Assembly: GCA_016191645.1 (NCBI GenBank)
Contig: JACPVQ010000259.1
Location: forward strand, 1-42,474
Reading direction: 5' to 3'
DNA length: 42,474 nt
Source: Candidatus Solibacter usitatus
Lineage (GTDB): Bacteria > Acidobacteriota > Terriglobia > Bryobacterales > Bryobacteraceae
The notes under the pieces were generated by a model. That model searched no databases, was not told where the DNA came from, and saw only the letters and a program-made list of their open reading frames with translations. Shown in pieces: positions 10,001-17,580 of this stretch. A program made the translations under genes and the position numbers. Numbering within the stretch: the stretch's first letter is position 1; each line of letters starts with the position of its first letter.

Positions 10001-10433
10001 TCACAGGAAGTTTGATGACCGTGGAGCCCTCCATGATTTGGCCCGCCGCCGCCGTTTCCGTTTCCAGAAGCGGAGCGGTTCCTTCGACGCTAATCGTGTC
10101 CGACACCGCGCCCACTTCCATGCGCACATCAATACGCGGTGTTTCGTTAGTGCGCAAGCTGATGCCGTCGCGGACGTGCTTCTTGAATCCGGCCGCCTCC
10201 AGCGTCAGGCGGTACGGGCCGGGACTCAGGTACGGGACATAGTATGAACCTTCGGAATTGGTGACGCTCTCGGCGACAAACGACGTCGCCGTATTGACCA
10301 CGGCAACCTTCGCGCCGGCAATCACCGCGCCGGTGGAATCAGTAACGGTGCCGACGAGCGTGGCCGACCCGGTGGTCTGCGAAAACGCGAAGGGAAGGAA
10401 AGAGAGCAATGCCGTTACGACGCGGATCAACAT
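7071..10433 (-). CDS. TonB-dependent receptor, Oar-like, second paralogue
   Basis: The protein has 1120 residues starting at MLIRVVTALLSFLPFAFSQ, a clear signal peptide. Its ATG is preceded by AGGAGA at seven bases. The order is the same as in the receptor at 2643-5981: a carboxypeptidase-regulatory-like domain (about 20-105; GTVTDSTGAVIAGAKV), a plug region (about 120-245) and a long outer-membrane beta-barrel with many aromatic strands, ending LVFRLQW. The two proteins align across their whole length by eye but are clearly diverged, so this is an old duplication or two members of a large family, as is usual in Solibacter-type genomes. Its substrate is unknown. It is the last gene of a minus-strand run behind the CHRD and GMC genes, but has its own likely promoter. 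Confidence 0.88.
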   Translation of the reverse strand: MLIRVVTALLSFLPFAFSQTTGSATLVGTVTDSTGAVIAGAKVAVVNTATSFVAESVTNSEGSYYVPYLSPGPYRLTLEAAGFKKHVRDGISLRTNETPRIDVRMEVGAVSDTISVEGTAPLLETETAAAGQIMEGSTVIKLPVMQKGVKRMTLYMPGVNVINGLHADGQRERALGVTLDGMSGKEPVRGAVNDDQRIMTGTLDMIQEFKMMTTGLPAEFGHSGAGILSAVYKSGTNSFHGSAEDRYLNGALVHRQYFDQLKRCDVGLPCNPWGYHEMSATLGGPVYIPKIYNGKNKTFWFFGFQRHHEKVSETAITNVPTPEMYGGDFSFGGRGFPIYDPSTTRQDSTGRWLRDPFAGNRLPVSQIDPVVKKFLSFNPWTQANRPGVITPTGVTQDLVLPTKGRYFFTRYDNKVDHQFSTNHRVFGRLSRMRNRAPGRYSTDIAWDVYDPVMVQPNDFTNIVFSDTYTFSPTLISEFRLGYNRRHETKDPISYGQGFAAQLGMPNAGATTFPRFVTGYNGGPGGRFQNISEDNTLQENLTKVVSRHTLKFGYEMVRTRYNALAEALPSGIYNMGGTELPFTPNTGNTFASFLLGNVASAQFTRNQATWLPRWWGQALYLQDDFRPMKNLTLNIGLRWSYESPFSTKYGQQSQFDPTAIDPITKLPGAITHKTGQLARKDLNNFQPRLGLAWNFRPNFVFRSSFTLISIDLMTNDLNQNFEEYLASANIQSPTGDPRTAFKLSQGPPAVAFTTNADGSVPYVGTNYASRNATWYDPNMRTPYVMNWSGGVQWQFTKTWLMEAMYQGSAGVKLMNTWNINVLPISAFPYPGDPARTEQMRQQFQNFKPYTQFGNVNLVSNFGHNTYHAATLRFEKRYSRGMTLNSFYTWSKTISNSDDDGTASGITYYNRSLEKARASYDIHHRWVTTLTYELPFGKGRSWLNGGGVKNALLGGWEMVWIQTFQTGPPFTVTQGGSPSNYLPGVGNRPNQILPNDQVKLAHVDIGPNRFPFAAQNRYLNINGFAYPAAYTIGALGRNTLEAPGVIWPQTSVQKTWTMFERIRFTLRGDVNNIFKYHNFNPPNSTFNRTDQSSFGTFTGTRGSFSDIGTGRWHTILVFRLQW

Positions 10434-10466
10434 GTTTTGTTCTCCTGAAAAGTTTCAGACATTATA
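10434..10466 (-). promoter_or_regulatory. Putative -10 box and ribosome binding site of the second TonB receptor
   Basis: Read on the minus strand, a perfect TATAAT (10461-10466) lies about 27 bases before the ATG, and AGGAGA (10441-10446) lies just before the start codon. No good TTGACA-like -35 box is seen at the usual distance, so the promoter call rests on the -10 box and position alone. Confidence 0.4.
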
Positions 10467-10553
10467 TAACGGACGGGCGGGAAGACGCTGAAACCAGGAT
10501 GGGACGTCTTGGAAGTGGTACGCGGCAAGATGGCCGCCACAGGAAAGTAGCTG

Positions 10554-12236
10554 TTACAGCCGCCTGGCTTTCAACTCCGACGCCAGATAATCCGTGGCGC
10601 GCCAGGCCAGCGCAAGGATGGTGAGCGTGGGGTTCTTCTCCGTAGCCGTTGGAAACGCCGCGCCATCCACGCAAAACAGATTCTTCACTTCGTGAAACTG
10701 GCAGAAGCCGTTGAGCGCGGCGCGCTTCGGGTCGTCGCCCATGCGCACGGTTCCGTGCTCGTGTATGGCGCTGCCATTCACATCAAGCGATCCGCGACGG
10801 AACGGAACAATCTCGGCCTTCGCGGCTTTCAAGATACTCTCCGCCGCGTCGTACATCTCCGCCGCCATCTTACGCTCGTTGTCGCCGATCTTGTATTCCA
10901 AACGCGGCGTGGGAATGCCGAAGCCATCGAGCGCGGTTCCCTCCACGGTGACTCGATTCTCGCGCCGCGGCAGCACTTCGCCGTAAGGATGAATCGCCAC
11001 CAGCGACGGATAACGATCCTTCACGCCCTTCTTGAAATCCGCGCCAAACCCCGGCAGGTTCTTGGCAAACGCAGCGCTGCTTTGCGCGCCGCTTCCCCAG
11101 AACTGCATGCCGAATCCGCGCAGGTAATCGCGCTTGCGCCCGTCGCGGTGGTTGTAACGCGGCAGATAGATGTGCTCGCCGCCGATGCCGTCGTCGTTGC
11201 GCGCCTTGGTTCCACGCAACTCCGGCAGAAAGCCGTACATGTGGAAGCGCACCTGCTCGGTGAGATAGCGGCCCACGACATCGTTGGAGTTGCCGATGCC
11301 GTTGGGGTAGCGCTCCGATTTGCTGTTGAGTAAAATGCGCGTCGAATCGATGCACGAGGCGGCGACAATCACCACGCGACCGCGCACTTGCCGCTCCTGT
11401 TTTGTAAACCGGTCGAAGTATTGCACGCCGCTCGCCTTGCCGTCCGGGCCGCTCAACACACGCGCCGCGACGGCATTGTCGATGATCTTCAACTTGCCGG
11501 TTTTGTATGCGGGCTCCAGCAGATAGTCGCTGGAATTGAAAAACGCGCCGACGTCGCAGCCGCGCCCGCAGACGCCGCAATAGTGGCACGGCGCGCGGCC
11601 GTTGTGCGGCTTCGTCAGAACGGCGCGGCGGCCGCTGACAATCGTCATGCCGATGGAAGCCGCCGATTTCTTCAACAGGCTTTCCCCGCAGCGCGGACGC
11701 GGAGGCGGCAGATGAAAGCGGCTGCCCGGAAGCGAATCCTGATCGTCATTGCCGCCACAGACGCCGATGAGTTGATCGACCTTATCGTAATACGGCGAGA
11801 TGTCTTTGTAGCGGATGGGCCACGGAATCTCCCAACCGTCGCCGGCGGCCCCTGCGAAATCGAGATCGGAGTAGCGCAGCGAGACGCGGCCCCAAATATT
11901 GGTCTTGCCGCCGCGCCCCCACACGCGCACCAAATCGAAAGGCTGACCTTCCGGCGTATGGTAGGGCTGCTCTTTGAGATCGAGATGGAACGCGGGCGGA
12001 CGCTGTCCGGCATCCATTTTGCGCCACCATTCCCACGGCTTCACGTGCGACCAAAAGGACGAACGTGGAAAACGTGTGCCCGCGTCGAGCAGCAGAACGT
12101 TCACACCTTGCCGCGTGAGATTCCATGCGGCCATGCCGCCGGATGCGCCGCTGCCTATGATGATGACGTCGTGAACCTGCTGAGTAGGAACGATCTGCAT
12201 GATATCGAGTGGCCGACCCCCGGAGAGGCCGGCCAT
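10554..12236 (-). CDS. GMC-family FAD-dependent oxidoreductase with Cys-rich motif
   Basis: The protein has 560 residues from the ATG at 12236; an internal ATG at 12200 (MQIVPTQQ) is an equally plausible start. The FAD-binding Rossmann motif IIGSGASGG is at about 26-34 with the acidic end at D51. The GMC_oxred_C domain carries HEHGTVRMG (H492/H494) and N535 in EKNPT, the usual catalytic His/Asn region. A cysteine motif C-x2-C-x2-C-x3-C at 217-227 is typical of the membrane-linked glucose, gluconate or fructose dehydrogenase branch and may hold an iron-sulfur cluster (inference from relatives). These enzymes oxidise sugars or alcohols at C-OH groups. The usual small Tat-exported partner subunit and cytochrome c are not encoded next to it. 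It lies 15 bases behind the CHRD gene, so co-transcription is likely. Confidence 0.87.
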   Translation of the reverse strand: MAGLSGGRPLDIMQIVPTQQVHDVIIIGSGASGGMAAWNLTRQGVNVLLLDAGTRFPRSSFWSHVKPWEWWRKMDAGQRPPAFHLDLKEQPYHTPEGQPFDLVRVWGRGGKTNIWGRVSLRYSDLDFAGAAGDGWEIPWPIRYKDISPYYDKVDQLIGVCGGNDDQDSLPGSRFHLPPPRPRCGESLLKKSAASIGMTIVSGRRAVLTKPHNGRAPCHYCGVCGRGCDVGAFFNSSDYLLEPAYKTGKLKIIDNAVAARVLSGPDGKASGVQYFDRFTKQERQVRGRVVIVAASCIDSTRILLNSKSERYPNGIGNSNDVVGRYLTEQVRFHMYGFLPELRGTKARNDDGIGGEHIYLPRYNHRDGRKRDYLRGFGMQFWGSGAQSSAAFAKNLPGFGADFKKGVKDRYPSLVAIHPYGEVLPRRENRVTVEGTALDGFGIPTPRLEYKIGDNERKMAAEMYDAAESILKAAKAEIVPFRRGSLDVNGSAIHEHGTVRMGDDPKRAALNGFCQFHEVKNLFCVDGAAFPTATEKNPTLTILALAWRATDYLASELKARRL

Positions 12237-12251
12237 CTGTTGACTCAGAGT

Positions 12252-14303
12252 TTAGCGAACCGGCAGATTGATCGTGTTCGAGCGCTGGCCGCGTGCGGTA
12301 AGCTGCAACGGTTGCGAGCCCGACGGAGTTCCTGGAATGACAACGAAGGAAGTCACGTTGTACCCCGGGTACCCCGGAAATGCGATGGACAAAGCGACCG
12401 GTGCGGGTCGTCCGCCGAGCGTCGCCGAAACCTCCGTCGTGTTATAGATGGGCGTGTCCGGAACCAGGCGTCCCGTGGGCAACGCCGGAGTAGTGCGGCC
12501 CATGCCGGTGGTGAGCATCAGCAAAACGTCGCCCGCATTGGCGGGATTCGATGCGCTGATGAAAGTGAAATCGGCAAGCCGCAGTACCACGCCTTCGGTT
12601 GGAGACGACCCTGTCAGGATACCAGGTGCCGATTCGTTCACCATCACCTGGAATGGAGCGCTCTCGCCGATGGCGTTCTTGACTATCACGGCGCGCGAGC
12701 CGGCCTCCACTTCATAAGGCACCTGCACGTCGACTTGGTCGGCCCATACATGAATGATGGGAGCGGCGCGTCCGCCGATGGTCACCGAGACGCCGTTCCA
12801 TGCATTCGGAATTGTGCGGCCGTCCCACGCTAGTAAATGGGTTTCCGAATAAGCGAACCGCGCTCCGTAAATGGAGGCGACGCCGCCCGGCGCCACCGCG
12901 CGCACCCCAGGGCCCGCGCCGCTTACCACATCGCCGATAATCGGCGCGTTCTTGTAACCCGCGGCCACCTGTTCACGAATCACACCACCTGGATTGATGG
13001 TGGTGTGCAGATTCATGTAGTGGTTCTCCGGCGTTGCCATCATTGAGTTCACCGTGGCCAGCTCGGCTTCCGTGGTTGCCAAAACTGGAACATAGATGTT
13101 GCCAAAACCGGTGGTGGTAACAACACTGTTGGCGGCGGAAAGACCCGTGTTCACAATTACGGGACCGTTCTGTCCGGCCACCTGATTGTGAATGTGCAGG
13201 CCGGTGAAGGTTACACCTTCCGGAAAACGATAGTTCATATCGAACGTTACAAGGGCGGCGATCACGTTGCCGGCCTCGTTGCGAATGGAGTTGACGCGCG
13301 CGACAGCAGGTCCCGATGCCTGGATCGGCAGCGGCGGAACTTCATTCGCGGGCGAAAGAGTGATGTTGAAGATCTGATCGTCGGTGCGGCGCAGCTGGCC
13401 ACGGATAAGTCCGCCGGTGAATTCCGTCGTATGGATATTCGCATAGAACCCTGCCGGGTCGTTGAACAGGCCGTTGACCACGGCGGCATTCGCGGCAACC
13501 GAGATATCCACTTCCGGAGAAAACTGCAAGCTGCCCACACCGGTTGGCGTACTCGGAAGATTGGCCAAACCGCTGGCCACCACCACTCCGGCATTCACTC
13601 CGGCGGGACCATTATGAAGATGGAAGCCCGTCATGGTGACCTGACGACCGAAATTGTAGTTCGCACGGAAGATCACTTGAGCCGAGCCCATGCGGCCCCG
13701 GTCGTCGAAGGAGCGGATCACATTGACCGCAACCGCACCACTCGCGTTTTGTCCGGGGATCGGCGGAACCTCGTTCATCGGCGAGAGCAAGGCAATGTAG
13801 GTAGCGACTTCGGCGCGCTGCAACTGGCCGCGGATCACGCCGCCGGGATTCACCGTCGAATGCAGATTCGCATAGAACGCCGCCGGCTCGTTGATCAAGT
13901 CGCGCAGCGCCGCCAGGCCAACCGTATCGGTGGGCAGAATCTGCGCCGGTCGATTGATACTGCCGCGGCCCGTGCTGTCCTTGATGGTGTTCGACCCGCT
14001 GAGACCGGTGTTGATCTCCACGCCGCCGTTCACGCCGGCGGGAGAGCGGTGAAAATGCAATCCCGTGAATTCCATCTCACCGGGAAAGCTGTAATTGACG
14101 TTGAAATCGACCGTGCCGGAAGCAATTTGTCCGGCTGCGTTGCGCACCACGTGCACATAGAATGTCCCGGCGCCGCTGGCGCTGATGTTGATGGCCGGAA
14201 CTTCGTTCGAAGGCAGCATGACCGCCCTGAACACGTGAGTTTCGGCTGTCTGAGCAAACAGAGAAAGCGCGGATAGCGCGAGTAGACTAACCAGTTTATA
14301 CAT
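12252..14303 (-). CDS. Secreted protein with three CHRD domains and a TIGR03437 C-terminal domain
   Basis: The protein has 683 residues. A signal peptide (to about residue 18, LFAQ) is followed by three tandem CHRD repeats at about 21-163, 165-305 and 309-445. Each starts with a variant of L-x-x-x-NEVP, has a GLH(F/I)H or GFHLH core and ends in GGxIRGQL or GGVIREQV. The remaining part, about 452-683, matches the TIGR03437 type found in many copies in Solibacter (PGGVASIYGARF, QVDVQVPYEV, a terminal TARGQRSNTINLPVR). CHRD domains occur in chordin and in bacterial secreted proteins; their bacterial role is unknown. TIGR03437 is an extracellular domain of unknown function. A GA-rich Shine-Dalgarno (GAGGGGG) precedes the ATG. 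The gene is divergent from the PQQ-propeller gene and leads into the GMC oxidoreductase. Confidence 0.88.
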   Translation of the reverse strand: MYKLVSLLALSALSLFAQTAETHVFRAVMLPSNEVPAINISASGAGTFYVHVVRNAAGQIASGTVDFNVNYSFPGEMEFTGLHFHRSPAGVNGGVEINTGLSGSNTIKDSTGRGSINRPAQILPTDTVGLAALRDLINEPAAFYANLHSTVNPGGVIRGQLQRAEVATYIALLSPMNEVPPIPGQNASGAVAVNVIRSFDDRGRMGSAQVIFRANYNFGRQVTMTGFHLHNGPAGVNAGVVVASGLANLPSTPTGVGSLQFSPEVDISVAANAAVVNGLFNDPAGFYANIHTTEFTGGLIRGQLRRTDDQIFNITLSPANEVPPLPIQASGPAVARVNSIRNEAGNVIAALVTFDMNYRFPEGVTFTGLHIHNQVAGQNGPVIVNTGLSAANSVVTTTGFGNIYVPVLATTEAELATVNSMMATPENHYMNLHTTINPGGVIREQVAAGYKNAPIIGDVVSGAGPGVRAVAPGGVASIYGARFAYSETHLLAWDGRTIPNAWNGVSVTIGGRAAPIIHVWADQVDVQVPYEVEAGSRAVIVKNAIGESAPFQVMVNESAPGILTGSSPTEGVVLRLADFTFISASNPANAGDVLLMLTTGMGRTTPALPTGRLVPDTPIYNTTEVSATLGGRPAPVALSIAFPGYPGYNVTSFVVIPGTPSGSQPLQLTARGQRSNTINLPVR

Positions 14304-14382
14304 CTCGACCCCCTCGGATGGTTATACCCCGAACCATGCGCAACACGCAATGGCCGGCGAGGTCCTGCGATACGATGGCTGA

Positions 14383-15798
14383 GTGATCCTCCGGCGAATG
14401 TTGTTTTTTGCGGCGCTTTCCGCGCCCGCGTTATTGTGCGAAGAGTGGGCGCGGTTGCGCGGTCCCAACGGAACGGGCGTCGCCGACGGCGCGGCGCTTC
14501 CACGCGAGATCGGACCGGCGAAAAATGTTGTCTGGAAGTCATCCATACCGCTGGGCAAGTCTTCGCCGGTAGTCACCTCGGATCGTATTTTCCTTACCGG
14601 GCACGACAAAGGTACGCTCAGTACATTCGCCATCGACCGCAAGTCGGGCCGGATGCTGTGGAGGAAGGAAGCGCCGGGCCATCGCGATGAAAAACGCAAC
14701 AAGCTGAATGACCCGGCTGCGCCCACACCTGTCACGGATGGCTCGAACGCATACGTCTTTTTCGCCGGGTACGGATTGGTGAGCTACACCGGAGATGGCA
14801 AGGAACGTTGGAAACTGCCCATGGGACCGTTCACCAACTTCCACGGCATGGCGGCGTCGCCCGTGTTGGCGCTCGACAAAGTGCTGATGGTTGTGGATCA
14901 GGATGAACAAGCCTACTTGTTGGCCGTGCAGCGGGACACAGGCAAGGTCGCGTGGAGAGTGGAGCGTCCGGAGATGGTGCACAGTTTCTCCACTCCGGTG
15001 ATTTACAAAAACAAGAAAGGCCGCACGGAGCTGATTGTACCGGGATCGTATCAATTGAACAGCTACGACGTGGAAACGGGGGAGCCGATTTGGAAGGTGG
15101 GAGGACTGACCTACCAGGTAAAATCCATTCCCGTGATCGAGAAGGACGTCCTTTACTTCAACGGTTGGGCGCCGGGCGGCGAACCGTCGGAACGGATCGA
15201 ACTGCCTGCCTTTGAAGAGATGATCAGGATTTACGACAAGAACGGCGATGGAAAACTTTCGCGTGAAGAGGTTCCGAAGAACTGGCACCCGGGAACGTGG
15301 GAGATGCAGGACCTCAACAAAGACGGCCTCTTCGACGCGCGCGACTGGCAGTATTACCGCATGCGCCGCACGTCGTCGAATTCCACGATGGCCATTCGTC
15401 TGGACGGTGAAGGCGACGTGACGGAATCGCACGTGTTGTGGCGCTACCAGAAATCGCTGCCGGATGTGCCCAGCGTGCTGCTCTATCGCGGCGCGCTGTA
15501 CTTGCTGCGCAGTGGAAGCATTCTGCAAACGCTGGATCCGGCCACGGGGAAGATGCTGAAGCAGGGCCGGTTGCCGGGCGAGATCGACGATTACTACGCG
15601 TCACCGGTGGCGGGCGATGGAAAAGTGTTTCTGCTCAGCAAGAACGGCGGCTGCACGGTGCTGGAAGCAGGCGCGGATTGGGGTGTTGCGGCATCCAGCC
15701 AATTTGGGGAAGAGATCTTCGCCACTCCCGCCATTGTGGACGGCCACATCTTCGTACGCACGGCAACGGCGCTTTACGATTTCGCCCTCTCTAACTAA
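14383..15798 (+). CDS. PQQ-type beta-propeller protein with an inserted EF-hand pair
   Basis: The protein has 471 residues if it starts at the GTG at 14383, which gives an RR-containing signal peptide; an ATG at 14398 is the alternative. Neither start has a good ribosome binding site. The body is made of PQQ-like propeller blades with repeated W/L-K/R and DxxTGK or DRKSGR signatures, such as FAIDRKSGRMLWRKEAPG, VQRDTGKVAWRVERP and LDPATGKMLKQGRL. Between blades, at about 284-295 and 310-321, are two EF-hand calcium loops (DKNGDGKLSREE and DLNKDGLFDARD). Proteins of this kind are exported and often act as assembly scaffolds (BamB-like) or as quinoprotein dehydrogenase relatives. I see no dehydrogenase catalytic residues, so a structural or binding role is more likely. 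Confidence 0.82.
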   Translation: MILRRMLFFAALSAPALLCEEWARLRGPNGTGVADGAALPREIGPAKNVVWKSSIPLGKSSPVVTSDRIFLTGHDKGTLSTFAIDRKSGRMLWRKEAPGHRDEKRNKLNDPAAPTPVTDGSNAYVFFAGYGLVSYTGDGKERWKLPMGPFTNFHGMAASPVLALDKVLMVVDQDEQAYLLAVQRDTGKVAWRVERPEMVHSFSTPVIYKNKKGRTELIVPGSYQLNSYDVETGEPIWKVGGLTYQVKSIPVIEKDVLYFNGWAPGGEPSERIELPAFEEMIRIYDKNGDGKLSREEVPKNWHPGTWEMQDLNKDGLFDARDWQYYRMRRTSSNSTMAIRLDGEGDVTESHVLWRYQKSLPDVPSVLLYRGALYLLRSGSILQTLDPATGKMLKQGRLPGEIDDYYASPVAGDGKVFLLSKNGGCTVLEAGADWGVAASSQFGEEIFATPAIVDGHIFVRTATALYDFALSN

Positions 15799-15820
15799 TC
15801 CCGTGCTCTCGCCGATTTGT

Positions 15821-15940
15821 GTGGGGCAGATCTCCAGATCTGCGAGGCGGTCTCCAGACCGCCTCTGCCGGCAATGATCGACATCCCCGAAGAAGGCGGG
15901 ATCTGAAGATCCCGCCGCAGGTCTGGAGACCTGCCCCACC
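15821..15940. repeat. Four-hairpin palindromic intergenic element, copy 1
   Basis: Four hairpins follow one another. Each has a two-base loop inside a TCT-NN-AGA core: 15826-15841 (loop CC), 15844-15865 (arms GAGGCGGTCT/AGACCGCCTC, loop CC), 15895-15916 (arms GGCGGGATCT/AGATCCCGCC, loop GA) and 15917-15934 (arms GCAGGTCT/AGACCTGC, loop GG). The outer ends, from GTGGGGCAG to CTGCCCCAC, are also complementary over about 23 bases with two mismatches. The element thus has a two-forward, two-reverse layout like a BIME/REP cluster. It lies between the PQQ-propeller stop and the M16 operon start. There is no T-tract, so it is not an ordinary terminator. Confidence 0.85.
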
Positions 15941-16086
15941 AACCAAATGGAAATCTTCGCGGCTTGTGGAGATTTCAGAGAGTAGTAGTAAATTGGTTTT
16001 CATCACGATTCGTCTGTCTCTATGGGCCGTGCACACCAAGAAGATTCCAGAGGCAGCCGATAGTAAATCGCAACTACAATAGAAAT

Positions 16087-17580
16087 ATGCGAATGAAAAG
16101 CCTTCTGGCTGCACTTGTGTTCTCTGTTCCGCTAGCCGCGCAGAATCTGAAAGATCTGGAAAAAAGGGTCACGGAGTTCACCCTCTCCAATGGCTTGCAC
16201 TTCATCGTGCTGCAGCGCACCGATGCTCCGGTGGTATCGCTGGTCACGCAGGTGAATGTCGGCAGCGCCAATGATCCCGCGGGCAAGACCGGCCTTGCGC
16301 ACATGCTGGAACACATGGCGTTCAAGGGTACTGACTCCCTGGGAACAACGAATTGGACCGAGGAGACCAAGCTGCTCTCCGAGGCGGAATCAGTTTACGA
16401 CAAGCTGGAGTCCGAACGGGCAAAGGGTCCGCGCGCGTCCGCGGAGAGCATCAAGAAACTGGAAGCCGCCCTGAAGACGGCGATCGACAAGGCCAATGGC
16501 TATGTAGTGAAGGAAGCCTATTCGAAGATCATTCAGCAGAATGGCGGCGTCGGATTGAACGCGGGCACTTCGCTCGATAATACAACGTACTTCTACAGTC
16601 TTCCTTCGAACCGCGTCGAGCTATGGTTTTTGCTCACGTCGCAAGTGTTGAAGCGTCCGGTGATGCGCGAGTTTTACAAAGAGCGCGACGTGGTGCGCGA
16701 AGAGCGGCGCATGAGTTTTGAATCGAGCCCGCAGGGAAAACTGCAGGAAGCATTGTTGCAGACTTCGTATATCGCTCATCCGCAGCGCTCGCTCATCGGC
16801 TGGGCCAGCGATATTGAAAGCCTCCGCGCCAAGGATTCCGAAGCCTTCTTCAAAATGCATTATGTCCCGTCGAACATGGTGATGGTGCTCGCGGGCGATG
16901 TCGATCCGAAAGAAGTAAAGCGCATGGCGGATCAGTACTTCTCCGCCCTGCCCTCAGGCGTGATGCCTCCGGCAATCATTACGAGAGAGCCAAAGCAGGA
17001 AGGCGAACGGCGCGTAGCCATCGAGAGCGCCGCGCAGCCGATGATCTTCATGGGATTCAAGCGGCCGGATGGCATTCATCACGACGCGGCCGCGTTGACC
17101 GTGCTTGCATCCGCGCTCTCCTCGGGGCGTACGGGCATCCTCTATAAAGAGTTGGTCGAAGAGAAGAAACTGTCGCTGGTTGCCGTCGCCAGCCAGAATT
17201 TTCTCACCAACAAATTTCCCGGCTTGTTCGCCTTCATCGCGTTGCCCGCCGCGGGCAAGACCGTGGAGGACAACGAGAAAGCCATCCTCGATATCATCGA
17301 GCGAACCAAGAACAAGCCCATTGACGACGCCGTCCTCAAGCGGGTGAAGACGCAGATTCGCGCAGGACTGATACGCGGATTGGAAAGCAACATGGGGATG
17401 GCCATGCAACTTGCCTCCAACTACACGCTGACCGGCGATTGGCGTCGCATGTACGCCCGCATCGAGGAGATTGAAAAAGTGACAGCCGCCGATGTGCAAA
17501 GCGCCGCCAAGGCCTACTTGAACGAAGTGGGGCGAACCGTTGTTTATTCGAAGACCGCGGCGAAAGGAGGAAGCAAATGA
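16087..17580 (+). CDS. M16-family zinc metallopeptidase (active subunit type)
   Basis: The protein has 497 residues from the ATG at 16087; the open frame extends further upstream, but MRMKSLLAALVFSVPLAAQ is a good signal peptide. The inverted zinc motif HxxEH is intact (H72-M-L-E75-H76). The third ligand should be a Glu in the segment REFYKERDVVREERRM (about 194-209). Between the two lies an extra, charged, probably helical insertion of about 55 residues (about 90-150). A second, inactive M16-type half follows, with the usual substrate-gripping features. M16 enzymes degrade peptides in a closed chamber; this one is expected in the periplasm. It is the first gene of a three-gene operon and overlaps the next by four bases (ATGA). 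No strong ribosome binding site is visible. Confidence 0.9.
   Translation: MRMKSLLAALVFSVPLAAQNLKDLEKRVTEFTLSNGLHFIVLQRTDAPVVSLVTQVNVGSANDPAGKTGLAHMLEHMAFKGTDSLGTTNWTEETKLLSEAESVYDKLESERAKGPRASAESIKKLEAALKTAIDKANGYVVKEAYSKIIQQNGGVGLNAGTSLDNTTYFYSLPSNRVELWFLLTSQVLKRPVMREFYKERDVVREERRMSFESSPQGKLQEALLQTSYIAHPQRSLIGWASDIESLRAKDSEAFFKMHYVPSNMVMVLAGDVDPKEVKRMADQYFSALPSGVMPPAIITREPKQEGERRVAIESAAQPMIFMGFKRPDGIHHDAAALTVLASALSSGRTGILYKELVEEKKLSLVAVASQNFLTNKFPGLFAFIALPAAGKTVEDNEKAILDIIERTKNKPIDDAVLKRVKTQIRAGLIRGLESNMGMAMQLASNYTLTGDWRRMYARIEEIEKVTAADVQSAAKAYLNEVGRTVVYSKTAAKGGSK

Noticed and set aside
15821-15940. Reading the four-hairpin element as a rho-independent terminator or an integron attC site
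   Set aside because: There is no T-run after any hairpin, and no attC core sites or integrase nearby. The repeated two-base-loop design points to another kind of element.
15964-16086. An upstream start for the first M16 gene
   Set aside because: The extra 41 residues are not family-like, and the ATG at 16087 gives a clean signal peptide.
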